64,000 bases of DNA, taken from assembly GCA_051201675.1 (NCBI GenBank), contig CP179212.1:2604001-2668000 (forward strand), written 5' to 3'. Positions within the stretch are counted from its first letter, which is position 1. The number at the start of each line of letters is the position of its first letter. The translations under genes and the position numbers were made by a program. The notes under the pieces were generated by a model. The model worked only from the letters and a program-made list of their open reading frames with translations, did not search any database and was not told the origin of the DNA. This DNA is from HTCC2207 sp002685195. Its GTDB lineage: Bacteria > Pseudomonadota > Gammaproteobacteria > Pseudomonadales > Porticoccaceae. Below are positions 1-8,475 of this stretch, piece by piece.

Positions 1-2
1 GA

Positions 3-716
3 AAACCTGTCGATACGTTGGTGCTGAGTAATATCAGGCGCAATGATATTATCGAAAGGGTCCGAGCTTCATGTATAGCTGGAAGACAAGCATACTGGGT
101 TTGTACTCTTATCGAAGAATCAGATGTGTTAGAGGCTCAAGCTGCTGAAGTCACTGCTAACGAACTGAAATTACTGCTTCCCGAGCTTTCCATTGGTTTA
201 ATTCATGGTCGTTTAAAACCAAAAAACAAACTTGAGATCATGGAGGCTTTTAAACGTGGCGAGATTAATCTTTTGGTGGCCACAACCGTTATTGAGGTCG
301 GTGTAGATGTTCCCAATGCAAGCTTGATGATTATCGAAAATTCTGAACGCTTGGGCCTATCTCAACTACATCAGTTGCGTGGACGGATAGGCCGAGGATC
401 ACAAGCCAGTCACTGTGTTTTACTCTATAGCCCACCAATATCTGGAAATGGCACTGCCCGCCTCAAAATAATGCGAGAAACTACCGATGGTTTTAAAATT
501 GCCGAAAAAGATCTTGAATTGAGAGGCCCTGGTGAGGTGTTAGGTACCCGCCAAACTGGCGATATGCAATTGCATATTGCAGATCTACAGCGAGATAGTC
601 ATATGCTTACTGATATCAAAATCATTGCCGGCTACGTTTTAATCAATCATCCTGACAATGTGGATGGCTTAATCCGTCGCTGGTTAGGCCACAGCGAGAA
701 ATACGCTCAGGCATAA
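3..716 (+). CDS. recG: ATP-dependent DNA helicase RecG, C-terminal part (5' end outside window)
   Basis: The reading frame is open from the window edge, so only the last ~237 residues are present. RecG is a superfamily 2 helicase that remodels stalled replication forks and branched recombination intermediates. The fragment holds the second helicase domain: a GRLKPKNK segment, the TTVIEVGVDVPNA motif V region and the QLRGRIGRG motif VI, followed by the conserved EKDLELRGPGEVLGTRQTG stretch of the TRG motif. The product ends about 75 bp before the DUF47 gene. Nothing in the visible part looks damaged. Identification is firm; the N-terminal wedge domain cannot be assessed. Confidence 0.95.
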   Translation, partial: KPVDTLVLSNIRRNDIIERVRASCIAGRQAYWVCTLIEESDVLEAQAAEVTANELKLLLPELSIGLIHGRLKPKNKLEIMEAFKRGEINLLVATTVIEVGVDVPNASLMIIENSERLGLSQLHQLRGRIGRGSQASHCVLLYSPPISGNGTARLKIMRETTDGFKIAEKDLELRGPGEVLGTRQTGDMQLHIADLQRDSHMLTDIKIIAGYVLINHPDNVDGLIRRWLGHSEKYAQA

Positions 717-790
717 AAATAGCTTTCTTGGCATAAAGTCATTTCATTTTTATGGCAACCTGTTATATTGCAAAAAACTGGAGGCACACC

Positions 791-1471
791 ATGGACTTTA
801 GTAATTCAATCTCAAATCTGTTTGGTAAGTCGCCGATCAAACCCCTGCAAGAACATATGGCGTTGGTAGTAACCTGCGCGTCCCACCTAGAACCTTTTTT
901 TGAAGCAGTTATTGCTAATAAGTGGACCGAGGCCAGTGATATCTTCGATAAAATTACCGAGGATGAAAATCAGGCTGATGATCTTAAGAAACAATTCCGT
1001 TTAAACATGCCCAAAAGCTTATTTATGCCCGTTTCGCGGGGTGACTTGCTCGGCATTTTGGCTCAGCAAGACAATATTGCTAATACTGCTAAAGACGTTT
1101 GTGGCATCGTATTGGGCCGCGAAATGGATATCCCGTCTTCGCTACAAGCTGATTTTATTGCCTACGTAAAGAGTGCAATTGAAACCTGCGAAAAGGCACG
1201 CAAAGCAATTGATGAGCTCGATGAACTCCTTGAAACTGGCTTTACTGGTCAAGAGGTCAAATTCGTTAAAAAGCTGATACGCGATTTAGATAGCCAAGAA
1301 CAAAAAGTCGATAAACGGGAACGCAAGTTACGTCATCGTTTGTTTAAGATGGAAGCAGATATTCCACCCGTTCACGTCATGTTTCTCTACAACGTCATTG
1401 ATAACATTGGCGCTATAGCAGATACGGCTGAGCAGGTAGGCAACCAACTCGAACTTCTATTAGCAAAGTAA
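791..1471 (+). CDS. DUF47 family phosphate transport accessory protein (PhoU-like)
   Basis: A 226-residue, mostly helical, cytoplasmic protein of the DUF47 (TIGR00153, PhoU-fold) family. Such proteins sit next to PiT-type phosphate transporters and are thought to modulate them. I place the start at ATG 791 because GGAGG lies six bases upstream (780-784) and the homology begins with the MDFSNSISNLFGKSPIKPLQ segment; an upstream in-frame start at 752 would add a tail of poor character. Acidic/charged helices (EDENQADDLKKQFR, DLDSQEQKVDKRERKLR) are typical. The permease gene follows 21 bases later on the same strand, so the two almost certainly form one transcript. Confidence 0.9.
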   Translation: MDFSNSISNLFGKSPIKPLQEHMALVVTCASHLEPFFEAVIANKWTEASDIFDKITEDENQADDLKKQFRLNMPKSLFMPVSRGDLLGILAQQDNIANTAKDVCGIVLGREMDIPSSLQADFIAYVKSAIETCEKARKAIDELDELLETGFTGQEVKFVKKLIRDLDSQEQKVDKRERKLRHRLFKMEADIPPVHVMFLYNVIDNIGAIADTAEQVGNQLELLLAK

Positions 1472-1492
1472 TTTTTTAAGAGAGCGATTGCC

Positions 1493-2770
1493 ATGGAATT
1501 ATTCACTGAATACGGAACAATATTGATTATCCTTGCGGGTGCCTTTGGGTTCTTTATGGCTTGGGGTGTTGGCGCGAATGATGTTGCCAATGCTATGGGT
1601 ACTTCCGTTGGCTCTAAAGCACTAACTATTAAGCAGGCAATTTTAATTGCCATGGTTTTTGAATTTGCAGGTGCCTATTTAGCGGGAGGAGAAGTCACTT
1701 CAACCATCCGAAAAGGTATTGTTGACTCCAGTGTATTTGTCGACTCTCCAGACTTGCTTGTATTTGGTATGCTTTCTGCTCTTCTCGCTGCCGGCACCTG
1801 GCTTATGGTAGCAAGCTTTATGGGCTGGCCAGTATCAACTACGCATTCTATTGTTGGTGCAATTGTTGGCTTCGCTGCCGTGGGTGTATCTACTGATGCA
1901 GTTAATTGGGATAAGGTTAGTACAATTGTTGCCAGCTGGGTTGTATCCCCCGTAATTGCTGGAACTATTTCATTTGCGATTTTTCGTAGTGTTCAAAATC
2001 TTATCTTGATTCAGGATAATCCTTTTGAGCGTGCTAAAAAATATGCCCCTATGTATATGTTTGCTGTGGGTTTCCTAATGGCAATGGTAACCATCCTTAA
2101 GGGGCTCAAGCACGTTTTCAAGGACATTGGTGTCTCACTGACTTTTGGAGAATCAATAGTATGGGCAATTATGTTTGGTATTTTAGTGGCTATTATTGGT
2201 ACCTTTTTACTGTCTCGAGTCAAACGTAATGAAGAGCTAGAAATCGGTAATCGGTTCGCTAATGTTGAGCGCGTATTCGCAGTTCTGATGATATTCACTG
2301 CCTGTAGTATGGCCTTTGCCCATGGCTCTAACGATGTTGCTAATGCGGTGGGCCCTTTGGCCGCAGTGGTCAATGTGGTTAGCTCTGGTGGTGATATAGC
2401 CGCTAAAAGCTCAATGCCCAGCTGGATTCTACTTTTGGGCGGTGCAGGAATCGTGTTTGGTTTAGCAACCTATGGCTTTAAAGTCATGGGTACCATTGGA
2501 CGCAAAATTACCGAACTGACCCCCAGTCGAGGTTTCGCAGCTGAGTTAGGTGCAGCAGCAACGGTAGTCTTTGCTTCAGGAACGGGCTTGCCAATTTCCA
2601 CAACCCATACTCTAGTAGGGGCCGTATTGGGAGTCGGCCTTGCGCGAGGTATTGGCGCTCTTAATTTACGGATGATTGGGTCAATCTTTTTGTCTTGGGT
2701 AGTCACCTTGCCTGCCGGTGCCGGATTGGCAATCTTGTTTTTCTTTTTCTTTAAAGGTGTTTTTGGATAA
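1493..2770 (+). CDS. PiT-family inorganic phosphate transporter
   Basis: A 425-residue integral membrane protein of the PiT (PF01384) family, which takes up phosphate with cations across the inner membrane. Both family signatures are visible: GANDVANAMG at about residue 27 and its inverted-repeat partner HGSNDVANAVG near residue 278, each followed by hydrophobic helices, with a hydrophilic central stretch near residues 240-255. It lies directly behind the DUF47 gene, a pairing typical of Pit accessory plus permease. It ends in a hydrophobic FFFFFFKGVFG tail. I could not recognise a clear Pho box upstream, so phosphate control is not shown. Substrate is inferred from the family. Confidence 0.93.
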   Translation: MELFTEYGTILIILAGAFGFFMAWGVGANDVANAMGTSVGSKALTIKQAILIAMVFEFAGAYLAGGEVTSTIRKGIVDSSVFVDSPDLLVFGMLSALLAAGTWLMVASFMGWPVSTTHSIVGAIVGFAAVGVSTDAVNWDKVSTIVASWVVSPVIAGTISFAIFRSVQNLILIQDNPFERAKKYAPMYMFAVGFLMAMVTILKGLKHVFKDIGVSLTFGESIVWAIMFGILVAIIGTFLLSRVKRNEELEIGNRFANVERVFAVLMIFTACSMAFAHGSNDVANAVGPLAAVVNVVSSGGDIAAKSSMPSWILLLGGAGIVFGLATYGFKVMGTIGRKITELTPSRGFAAELGAAATVVFASGTGLPISTTHTLVGAVLGVGLARGIGALNLRMIGSIFLSWVVTLPAGAGLAILFFFFFKGVFG

Positions 2771-2851
2771 TAAATAACAAGTAACTTAGTGATTTATTAA
2801 GCCCCACCGGTTTTCTAAAAACTAAAGGTGTCCAACCAAATGTCCATTGTT

Positions 2852-3019
2852 TTAAGGTTTTTTAGGTTTGGATAGAAATACAAAAGGTATGGCTAAAGGC
2901 CCAAATAAAACACCCATCCAGACCCAAAATCTGGCATCCGCATGACGCTCTTTAGCGATGGTATAACAGACATAAGCACTCGCTAAAGTCGCTAAAAACA
3001 AAACTAAAATTAAGGGCAT
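2852..3019 (-). CDS. Small membrane protein, 55 residues, unknown function
   Basis: This short gene sits directly behind the PqqB-like gene. ATG 3019 is preceded by AGGA at nine bases, and that ribosome-binding site overlaps the upstream gene's TAG stop, which points to translational coupling. The product starts MPLILVLFLATLASAYVCYT, has a charged KERHADARFW linker, a second hydrophobic segment (WVWMGVLFGPLAIPFVFL) and a basic tail SKPKKP, so it should span the inner membrane twice. I do not recognise a family. Regular codon use, a fitting ribosome-binding site and the hairpin topology support a real gene. Confidence 0.7.
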   Translation of the reverse strand: MPLILVLFLATLASAYVCYTIAKERHADARFWVWMGVLFGPLAIPFVFLSKPKKP

Positions 3020-3030
3020 ATCGAAGTTTC

Positions 3031-3960
3031 CTATAATTTCAGGCGCAAACCAGTGCTCGCGATATTAAACCCCTGAGCACGAACCCCTTGAGCTTGGTCA
3101 CTATTTAAGTTTAATAGCGGATTAGTATGGTTCATATGAATAAACCATACCTTCTCTCTTTGCTCTCTGGGTAGCACTGATAAGGTCGCCATGGTTTCGA
3201 CCACAAAAGGATGGGGTATTTTTGACATATCACGTCCCGGCAGCTCATTGTTATCATAAAACGTTGCATCTATCAGAGCGTAGTCTACTAACTGTATTCG
3301 TTCTAGAATATTTTCTTTCCACTGAGACCATTTATTAATATCTGGAATAAAAAGTGCGGTTTTTTTTGGTCCCTGTATTGAATAACCTACGGTTTCAGAA
3401 AATTCATCTCGGTGGGGCACCAAAAAAGGTGTCACTTTAAGATTATTTAAAACTTCAGAGCGATCATTACGTAACGGCATCAAGGATATGTTGTTAAGAG
3501 CAATTAACTGACTCCAAGGGCCATTCTCTCGCAAATACTGCTCCATCTTAGGCATAACATATATTGGAAGCCCATGAGCTCCCATAGCTTCTCTGCCAAG
3601 ATACATTAGTCCAGTGTAGTGACCAATATGAGCATGGGTAATAAAAATACCATTTAAGCTAAAGTCATCGCTCGGAGCTTCCTGCTCAAGCAAAAAAAGT
3701 TGCTCTGGAAGATCTGGTGTGGCTTCAAAAATATATTTCTTTTTACTAGATGGGTCGATCAAACCAAGGGATGTGGCGGTTATCTTTCTCTCAGGGTCAT
3801 TCCACCCGGGCATACAATGTAGTTTATAACACCCCGCTTGAGGAAAACCAGCATCTTGGGCAACACCTAATATGTAGATATAAGGCGCCCGTTCTTCTGC
3901 AAAGACAGCGCCAGACCCGGAAATAAGGAAAATTAAGACTGCTTTTAACAATGTGTTCAT
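3031..3960 (-). CDS. Secreted PqqB-like metallo-beta-lactamase fold hydrolase
   Basis: A 309-residue protein with an N-terminal signal peptide (probable cleavage after AVFA, residue 21), hence periplasmic. The metallo-beta-lactamase core shows HAHIGH at residues 109-114 (HxHxxH with Gly where most relatives have Asp), H183 in VPHRDEF, D207 in FIPDINK and H275/H278 in IHMNH, a plausible metal-ligand set. It resembles PqqB, the oxygenase-like step in PQQ synthesis, but PqqB is cytoplasmic and no pqqA, C, D or E genes are nearby, so a PQQ role is not supported. Substrate unknown. The gene is followed by a coupled 55-residue membrane protein and preceded by a fatty acid hydroxylase gene on the same strand. 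Confidence 0.8.
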   Translation of the reverse strand: MNTLLKAVLIFLISGSGAVFAEERAPYIYILGVAQDAGFPQAGCYKLHCMPGWNDPERKITATSLGLIDPSSKKKYIFEATPDLPEQLFLLEQEAPSDDFSLNGIFITHAHIGHYTGLMYLGREAMGAHGLPIYVMPKMEQYLRENGPWSQLIALNNISLMPLRNDRSEVLNNLKVTPFLVPHRDEFSETVGYSIQGPKKTALFIPDINKWSQWKENILERIQLVDYALIDATFYDNNELPGRDMSKIPHPFVVETMATLSVLPREQREKVWFIHMNHTNPLLNLNSDQAQGVRAQGFNIASTGLRLKL

Positions 3961-4020
3961 TAAATGATCTCTTAGCCTCTGAATAAGCTCTCACTTGAAG
4001 CTTCTTGCCTACTTTTGGGC

Positions 4021-4878
4021 CTACTTTAGAATAATAGTATCTCTCTTAGGTTCCCAATCAGGAGGTCCAAAAATATAACCTAGTACTTCATAAAATGACT
4101 TAGCACGTTTTATGTCTTTACTCATCGCAAACCAAGTATGAAAGGTAATTACAACTGGATTGTTTGTACCGATATTTTTAACTAACCCGAAAACAACAGG
4201 AGAAGTCTCTTTAACATAAGTTCCAAACATTCGATCCCAAACAATCAATAAATTCCCGTAATTGCTATCCACATATTCAGGATTAGTACCGTGATGGACT
4301 CTATGAGTGGAAGGTGTGTTGAAAATCCCATCCAACCACCCGAGCTTATCGACCCACTGAGTATGACCCAATACACCCCAGAGTCTTGAAAAAAGGGCCA
4401 CCACCACGGTAATACTGGGGTCAAAACCCAAAAGGGGCATGATTATATAAAACGGAGTCTTAGAAATAGGGCCAAACCAAGCTTGTCTGAATGCAACAGA
4501 AAAGTTCATCTCTATACTGGAGTGATGATTCATATGAATTGCCCATAAAACCCTAATTCTATGAGCGCAGCGGTGGTACCAATAAAATACAAAATCAATC
4601 ATAACTAAGGTCAAAAGCCAAACCGCCCAGATAGGCATTAAGTCATTAATCGTGAAGACTCTAAACTGATATATAGAAAAATATAAGACAAGCACCGCAC
4701 TCTGGATGAGCAGTGACATAGCCACATTTCCTAGTAGTAGTCCCAAGGTACCGGTTGTATCATTAAGCTTATAGAAATGACGCTTATGGTAGGACGAATA
4801 TAGCGCCTCCAGAGCAATAAGCATCCCTATCAGAGGTAATCCAACGGCATAAACATTAGAAGTAGTAATTGTTTCCAA
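4021..4878 (-). CDS. Sterol desaturase / fatty acid hydroxylase family protein
   Basis: A 285-residue integral membrane di-iron protein of the fatty acid hydroxylase superfamily (PF04116). Three histidine clusters expected to bind iron are visible: HRCAH at 102-106, HMNHH at 115-119 and HRVHH at 192-196, set among about four hydrophobic segments. Members hydroxylate or desaturate sterols, carotenoids or lipid acyl chains; the substrate here cannot be read from sequence. It lies between a diguanylate cyclase gene and a secreted PqqB-like hydrolase gene, all on the minus strand with 60-base gaps, so a shared transcript is possible. The C-terminal IFGPPDWEPKRD segment is typical of bacterial members. 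Confidence 0.88.
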   Translation of the reverse strand: METITTSNVYAVGLPLIGMLIALEALYSSYHKRHFYKLNDTTGTLGLLLGNVAMSLLIQSAVLVLYFSIYQFRVFTINDLMPIWAVWLLTLVMIDFVFYWYHRCAHRIRVLWAIHMNHHSSIEMNFSVAFRQAWFGPISKTPFYIIMPLLGFDPSITVVVALFSRLWGVLGHTQWVDKLGWLDGIFNTPSTHRVHHGTNPEYVDSNYGNLLIVWDRMFGTYVKETSPVVFGLVKNIGTNNPVVITFHTWFAMSKDIKRAKSFYEVLGYIFGPPDWEPKRDTIILK

Positions 4879-4938
4879 TAACTCGCTCTCAGAATCTGAA
4901 AATTTCCAAGCTAGTATAAACCGAGCCCATTGTAAAAC

Positions 4939-5898
4939 TTAACCCCTAAATCTAAAATTTAACACTCCATGATTTGTCTCTAGGGATGTCACTGCTAGAG
5001 CATCACGGCCAGAATTCTTAACTGATTGCATTAAATTATTAGCAGACAACAATAAATTTTCATACTGATTTACCTTATTCGGATACATGGTCGATAGACC
5101 TATACTCAGTGTGACAATAGGTTTAGTGGGTGCATTCTCATTGGGAATCTTAAGACTACGTATGTTTTCTACTAATCTTTCCATGACCAACTTTGCACCA
5201 ATTTGGTCAGTATCACCCAACAAAATCATAAACTCGTCGCCACCGTATCGGGCACAGATATCCTCTGGGCGCTTTGCAAGTTGGGAAAAACTAGATGACA
5301 AAAACTTAAGATATTTATCTCCGATACTGTGACCGTAGGTATCATTTATCATTTTAAAATGATCGATATCTATAAGCGCGAGAGATAAAGGTGTCCTCGT
5401 TCGCGCGCTTCTTTTCCATTGATTGCGCAAAAAATTTTCAAAGCGCCTTCTATTGGCAAGCCCTGTCAACTCATCAGTCCGAGCCAGCTTTTCAATTTGT
5501 TGTTCTGCTACCTTTCGCTCCGTTATTTCTTGATGCGAAATAACTAGAAATTGTGCGCTCTCTGCATTAAATCGAGTAACTCGCATCATAAACCAGCGCT
5601 GTTCTGTGGGGCCATCACACGGATAATCTAAGTAGTAAATATCTTGCTCTGCACGTGAGACTTTTCGGATCCCTGCGGCCGCTTTTATTGCAAACCTATC
5701 ATTTTCTCTCGCTGCTTCATCACAGACCTGCAGATAATTCATACCTACCCAACCTTGATACAGAACTCCATTGCTGGAAGGACCTAGGCTATCCCAACTA
5801 GAATTTGTATAAATAATCTTTCCATTTGGCTCTATGACTACAATACTCTCTGTCGTGGAATCCAGCACAGATTTAACAAAATTATAGGAGTTGATCAA
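4939..5898 (-). CDS. PAS-GGDEF diguanylate cyclase
   Basis: A 319-residue soluble signalling protein. Residues 1-130 form a PAS sensor domain with a C-terminal PAC-like strand (ISHQEITERK); residues 137-305 form the GGDEF domain that makes cyclic di-GMP from two GTP. The active-site GGDEF is intact (219-223) and an RPED inhibitory I-site lies five residues before it (210-213), so product inhibition is expected. There is no membrane segment, so the signal is probably cytosolic. The best start is TTG 5898: an in-frame stop lies just upstream, GAGG sits nine bases before it, and the next ATG falls inside the PAS domain. A CRP-like site lies about 140 bases upstream. Confidence 0.9.
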   Translation of the reverse strand: MINSYNFVKSVLDSTTESIVVIEPNGKIIYTNSSWDSLGPSSNGVLYQGWVGMNYLQVCDEAARENDRFAIKAAAGIRKVSRAEQDIYYLDYPCDGPTEQRWFMMRVTRFNAESAQFLVISHQEITERKVAEQQIEKLARTDELTGLANRRRFENFLRNQWKRSARTRTPLSLALIDIDHFKMINDTYGHSIGDKYLKFLSSSFSQLAKRPEDICARYGGDEFMILLGDTDQIGAKLVMERLVENIRSLKIPNENAPTKPIVTLSIGLSTMYPNKVNQYENLLLSANNLMQSVKNSGRDALAVTSLETNHGVLNFRFRG

Positions 5899-6035
5899 AA
5901 GTCGTTACCTCAGAAATTAATACCAAGCGGCATAAATGAAGTTTTGTCTTTACCAGAAAATTAATGCACTTGTGAACTAACGATAGACCCTGACGATCCA
6001 CTGTGAAGTAAAACTACCCAAATCATTGGTCAAAA

Positions 6036-6051
6036 CGTGATGCAAGTCACA
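6036..6051. promoter_or_regulatory. Candidate CRP-type operator
   Basis: CGTGATGCAAGTCACA matches the CRP half-sites (TGTGA-N6-TCACA) at nine of ten positions and is flanked by A/T runs as usual for CRP sites. It lies between the end of fba and the diguanylate cyclase gene, 138 bases upstream of the latter's start, and would most simply act on that gene. No crp gene is in the window. Confidence 0.45.
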
Positions 6052-6137
6052 TTTTCCCGACAATATTCCTCTATTTTCGAGATTAATATCAATAAAACCT
6101 TTGAAATTTTTGTCTGGGCCACTCGAACAATACATTT

Positions 6138-7202
6138 TTAGTTTATTTTGGGATCTAACTCACCAGTTAGATACCGTGCCGTCATTGTTTCCAAGTTCAA
6201 AGCATCTAGCTTTGATGCTTTACCAGCGGTTTCAAATGCTTCGTATCGAGCCACAGCGATGTCTTTCATAGCGGTGATGGTCTCTTTGAGATAAGCGCGA
6301 GGGTCAAAAGCCGCAGGATTCTCCGCTAAAAATCGGCGTACTGCTCCGGTAGATGCAAGCCTTAAATCAGTATCAATGTTTATTTTTCGGACGCCATGCT
6401 TGATGCCTTCACAAATTTGGTTCACCGGCACACCGTAGGTTTCAGGAATCTCACCACCAAACTTATTAATAATTTCTAACCACTCTTGTGGAACGGAAGA
6501 TGATCCATGCATGACTAAGTGTGTTGATGGAATGCGCTGGTGTATTGCTTTAATTCTGTCAATAGCGAGGATATCGCCAGTCGGTGGTCGACTAAATTTA
6601 TAGGCGCCGTGAGACGTGCCGCAGGCAATAGCGAGCGTGTCTACCTGAGTCTTTGCAACAAAATCTGCTGCCTCCTCTGGATCTGTGAGCATTTGCTCAT
6701 GGGAAAGGATTCCCTCAGCACCAACGCCGTCTTCCTCGCCAGCTTGTCCGGTTTCTAGAGAACCAAGGCAACCAAGCTCTCCTTCCACTGACACGCCACA
6801 AGCATGCGCCATCTCGACAGTCCGCTTCGTCACATCTACGTTGTAGTCATAGCTCGATGGGGTTTTACCATCTTCCTCTAGAGAGCCATCCATCATTACA
6901 GAGGTAAATCCAAGTTGGATTGAGCGCTGACAAACAGCTGGGCTGGTGCCGTGATCTTGGTGCATACACACAGGGATATGCGGCCACTCTTCAACAGCGG
7001 CTTGAATTAAATGTCTCAAGAAAGGCGCGCCAGCGTACTTTCTAGCACCAGCAGAGGCCTGCACAATGACGGGACTATCAGTTTGATCCGCTGCCATCAT
7101 GATAGCTCGCATTTGCTCGAGATTATTGACATTAAACGCCGGTACGCCGTAGTTATGTTCAGCTGCATGATCCAGCATTTGTCTAAGTGAAATAAGCGCC
7201 AT
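6138..7202 (-). CDS. fba: Fructose-bisphosphate aldolase, class II
   Basis: A 354-residue cytosolic zinc enzyme that interconverts fructose 1,6-bisphosphate with dihydroxyacetone phosphate and glyceraldehyde 3-phosphate. Class II features are clear: NVNNLEQMRAIMMAA near the start, CMHQDHGTSP with metal-binding His, SVMMDGSLEEDG and VEGELGCLGSLETG, and the glycine-rich MHGSSSVP phosphate loop. Length equals that of the Pseudomonas enzyme. I start at ATG 7202, six bases after AGGAGG; an in-frame TTG two codons earlier is less likely. It is the last gene of the tkt-epd-pgk-fba run, 59 bases after pgk, in a gap holding a CTGTAA-N6-TTACAG dyad. Confidence 0.97.
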   Translation of the reverse strand: MALISLRQMLDHAAEHNYGVPAFNVNNLEQMRAIMMAADQTDSPVIVQASAGARKYAGAPFLRHLIQAAVEEWPHIPVCMHQDHGTSPAVCQRSIQLGFTSVMMDGSLEEDGKTPSSYDYNVDVTKRTVEMAHACGVSVEGELGCLGSLETGQAGEEDGVGAEGILSHEQMLTDPEEAADFVAKTQVDTLAIACGTSHGAYKFSRPPTGDILAIDRIKAIHQRIPSTHLVMHGSSSVPQEWLEIINKFGGEIPETYGVPVNQICEGIKHGVRKINIDTDLRLASTGAVRRFLAENPAAFDPRAYLKETITAMKDIAVARYEAFETAGKASKLDALNLETMTARYLTGELDPKIN

Positions 7203-7226
7203 GGGCAACCTCCTTTATGTCTTTTA

Positions 7227-7244
7227 CTGTAATTCTAGTTACAG
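7227..7244. promoter_or_regulatory. Inverted repeat in the pgk-fba gap
   Basis: CTGTAA and TTACAG are perfect inverted arms six bases apart, in the 59-base gap between pgk and fba and 25 bases upstream of the fba start. The TGTAA/TTACA halves resemble those bound by HexR, a regulator of central carbon genes that is also encoded in this window, but the spacing is one base longer than the usual 15-base HexR site. Confidence 0.3.
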
Positions 7245-7261
7245 GTTTAAGTTCTCTATTT

Positions 7262-8431
7262 TTAAACCAATTGTTCCGCTCGATTCTGCAATATTGCAAC
7301 AGCTGGGAGCTGTTTCCCTTCAACATATTCTAGAAATGCACCGCCGCCAGTAGAGATATATGAAACCTGGTCTGCAATATTATATTTATCAACGGCTGCC
7401 AAAGTATCTCCGCCGCCTGCAATAGAGAACGCATCACTATTGGCTATAGCTTTGGCTAGTAGTTCTGTACCCTGACTAAACTGCGTGAACTCAAAAACTC
7501 CAACAGGGCCATTCCATATAATTGTGCCCATGGTTGTAATCATTTCAGCCAATTTTTTAGCGGATTCAGGTCCGATATCAAAAATCATATCATCTTCCTC
7601 CACATCATCAACTAACTTTATAACAGCTTCTGCAGTCTCAGAAAACTCTTTACCGACAATAACGTCAGTGGGTATTGGGATATTAACTTTCGACATAAGC
7701 GCCTGAGCTGCGGGTATTAAATCAGCCTCAAAAAGAGACTTGCCCACAGGCTTTCCTGCTGCAGCAAGAAACGTGTTTGCAATCCCACCGCCGACAATCA
7801 ACTGATCGACCTTATTTGCCAAGCTTTCCAGCACCATTAACTTAGTGGACACTTTAGAGCCACCAACAATGGCTGCAACTGGGGCTGTTGGATTTGCTAG
7901 GGCCTGCTCTAACGCATCTAACTCATTCGCTAAAAGTGGTCCAGCACATACTGATGGTGCATATTTAGCAACGCCATGAGTTGAGGCTTGGGCTCGATGT
8001 GCTGTGCCAAAAGCATCCATTACGAAAATATCACAAAGCTCAGCATAAGCCCGAGCCAAACTATCTGAGTTGCTTTTTTCACCAATATTAAATCGTACAT
8101 TCTCTAACATCACTAGGCGATGATTACTGACAATACTCCCATCACTCCAGTCTTTAATGAGATGTACCTTTTGGTCAAGTAATTTGCCTAAATAATTGGC
8201 AATCGGAGCCAAGCTAAATTCAGAGTTAAATTCGCCTTCCACAGGTCTTCCCAAATGAGACATGACAATTACTTGCGCCCCATTATCAAGCGCATATCGA
8301 ATGGTGGGCGCCGCAGCTTTTAGTCGCGCCGCACTAGAGATGCGGCCCTCTTTAAGTGGAACATTAAGATCTTCACGAATAAGTACTCGACGACCCCTCA
8401 AATCTAGATCAGTCATCAGTTTTACTTTCAT
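7262..8431 (-). CDS. pgk: Phosphoglycerate kinase
   Basis: A 389-residue two-domain cytosolic kinase that transfers phosphate between 1,3-bisphosphoglycerate and ADP. Visible signatures: RRVLIREDLNVPL at the N-terminus, VMSHLGRP, the LENVRFNIGE segment, the hinge/adenine region AIVGGSKVSTK, and the nucleotide loop SIAGGGDTLAAV near the end. Length fits bacterial enzymes. The gene sits 44 bases downstream of epd and 59 upstream of fba, the standard gammaproteobacterial order. The start ATG 8431 has AAGGAT at nine bases; an internal ATG six codons on is possible but less supported. Confidence 0.97.
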   Translation of the reverse strand: MKVKLMTDLDLRGRRVLIREDLNVPLKEGRISSAARLKAAAPTIRYALDNGAQVIVMSHLGRPVEGEFNSEFSLAPIANYLGKLLDQKVHLIKDWSDGSIVSNHRLVMLENVRFNIGEKSNSDSLARAYAELCDIFVMDAFGTAHRAQASTHGVAKYAPSVCAGPLLANELDALEQALANPTAPVAAIVGGSKVSTKLMVLESLANKVDQLIVGGGIANTFLAAAGKPVGKSLFEADLIPAAQALMSKVNIPIPTDVIVGKEFSETAEAVIKLVDDVEEDDMIFDIGPESAKKLAEMITTMGTIIWNGPVGVFEFTQFSQGTELLAKAIANSDAFSIAGGGDTLAAVDKYNIADQVSYISTGGGAFLEYVEGKQLPAVAILQNRAEQLV

Positions 8432-8475
8432 TTACCTTGTATCCTTTTGGATTTTCAATCTCTATTAGTAACGTC

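Noticed and set aside
720..790. Pho box upstream of the DUF47/Pit pair
   Set aside because: Some TCAT/GGCAT repeats are present, but they do not form the spaced seven-base repeats of a PhoB site.
3031..3960. Assignment as a true PqqB
   Set aside because: The protein is exported and no other PQQ synthesis gene is nearby; only a family resemblance is claimed.
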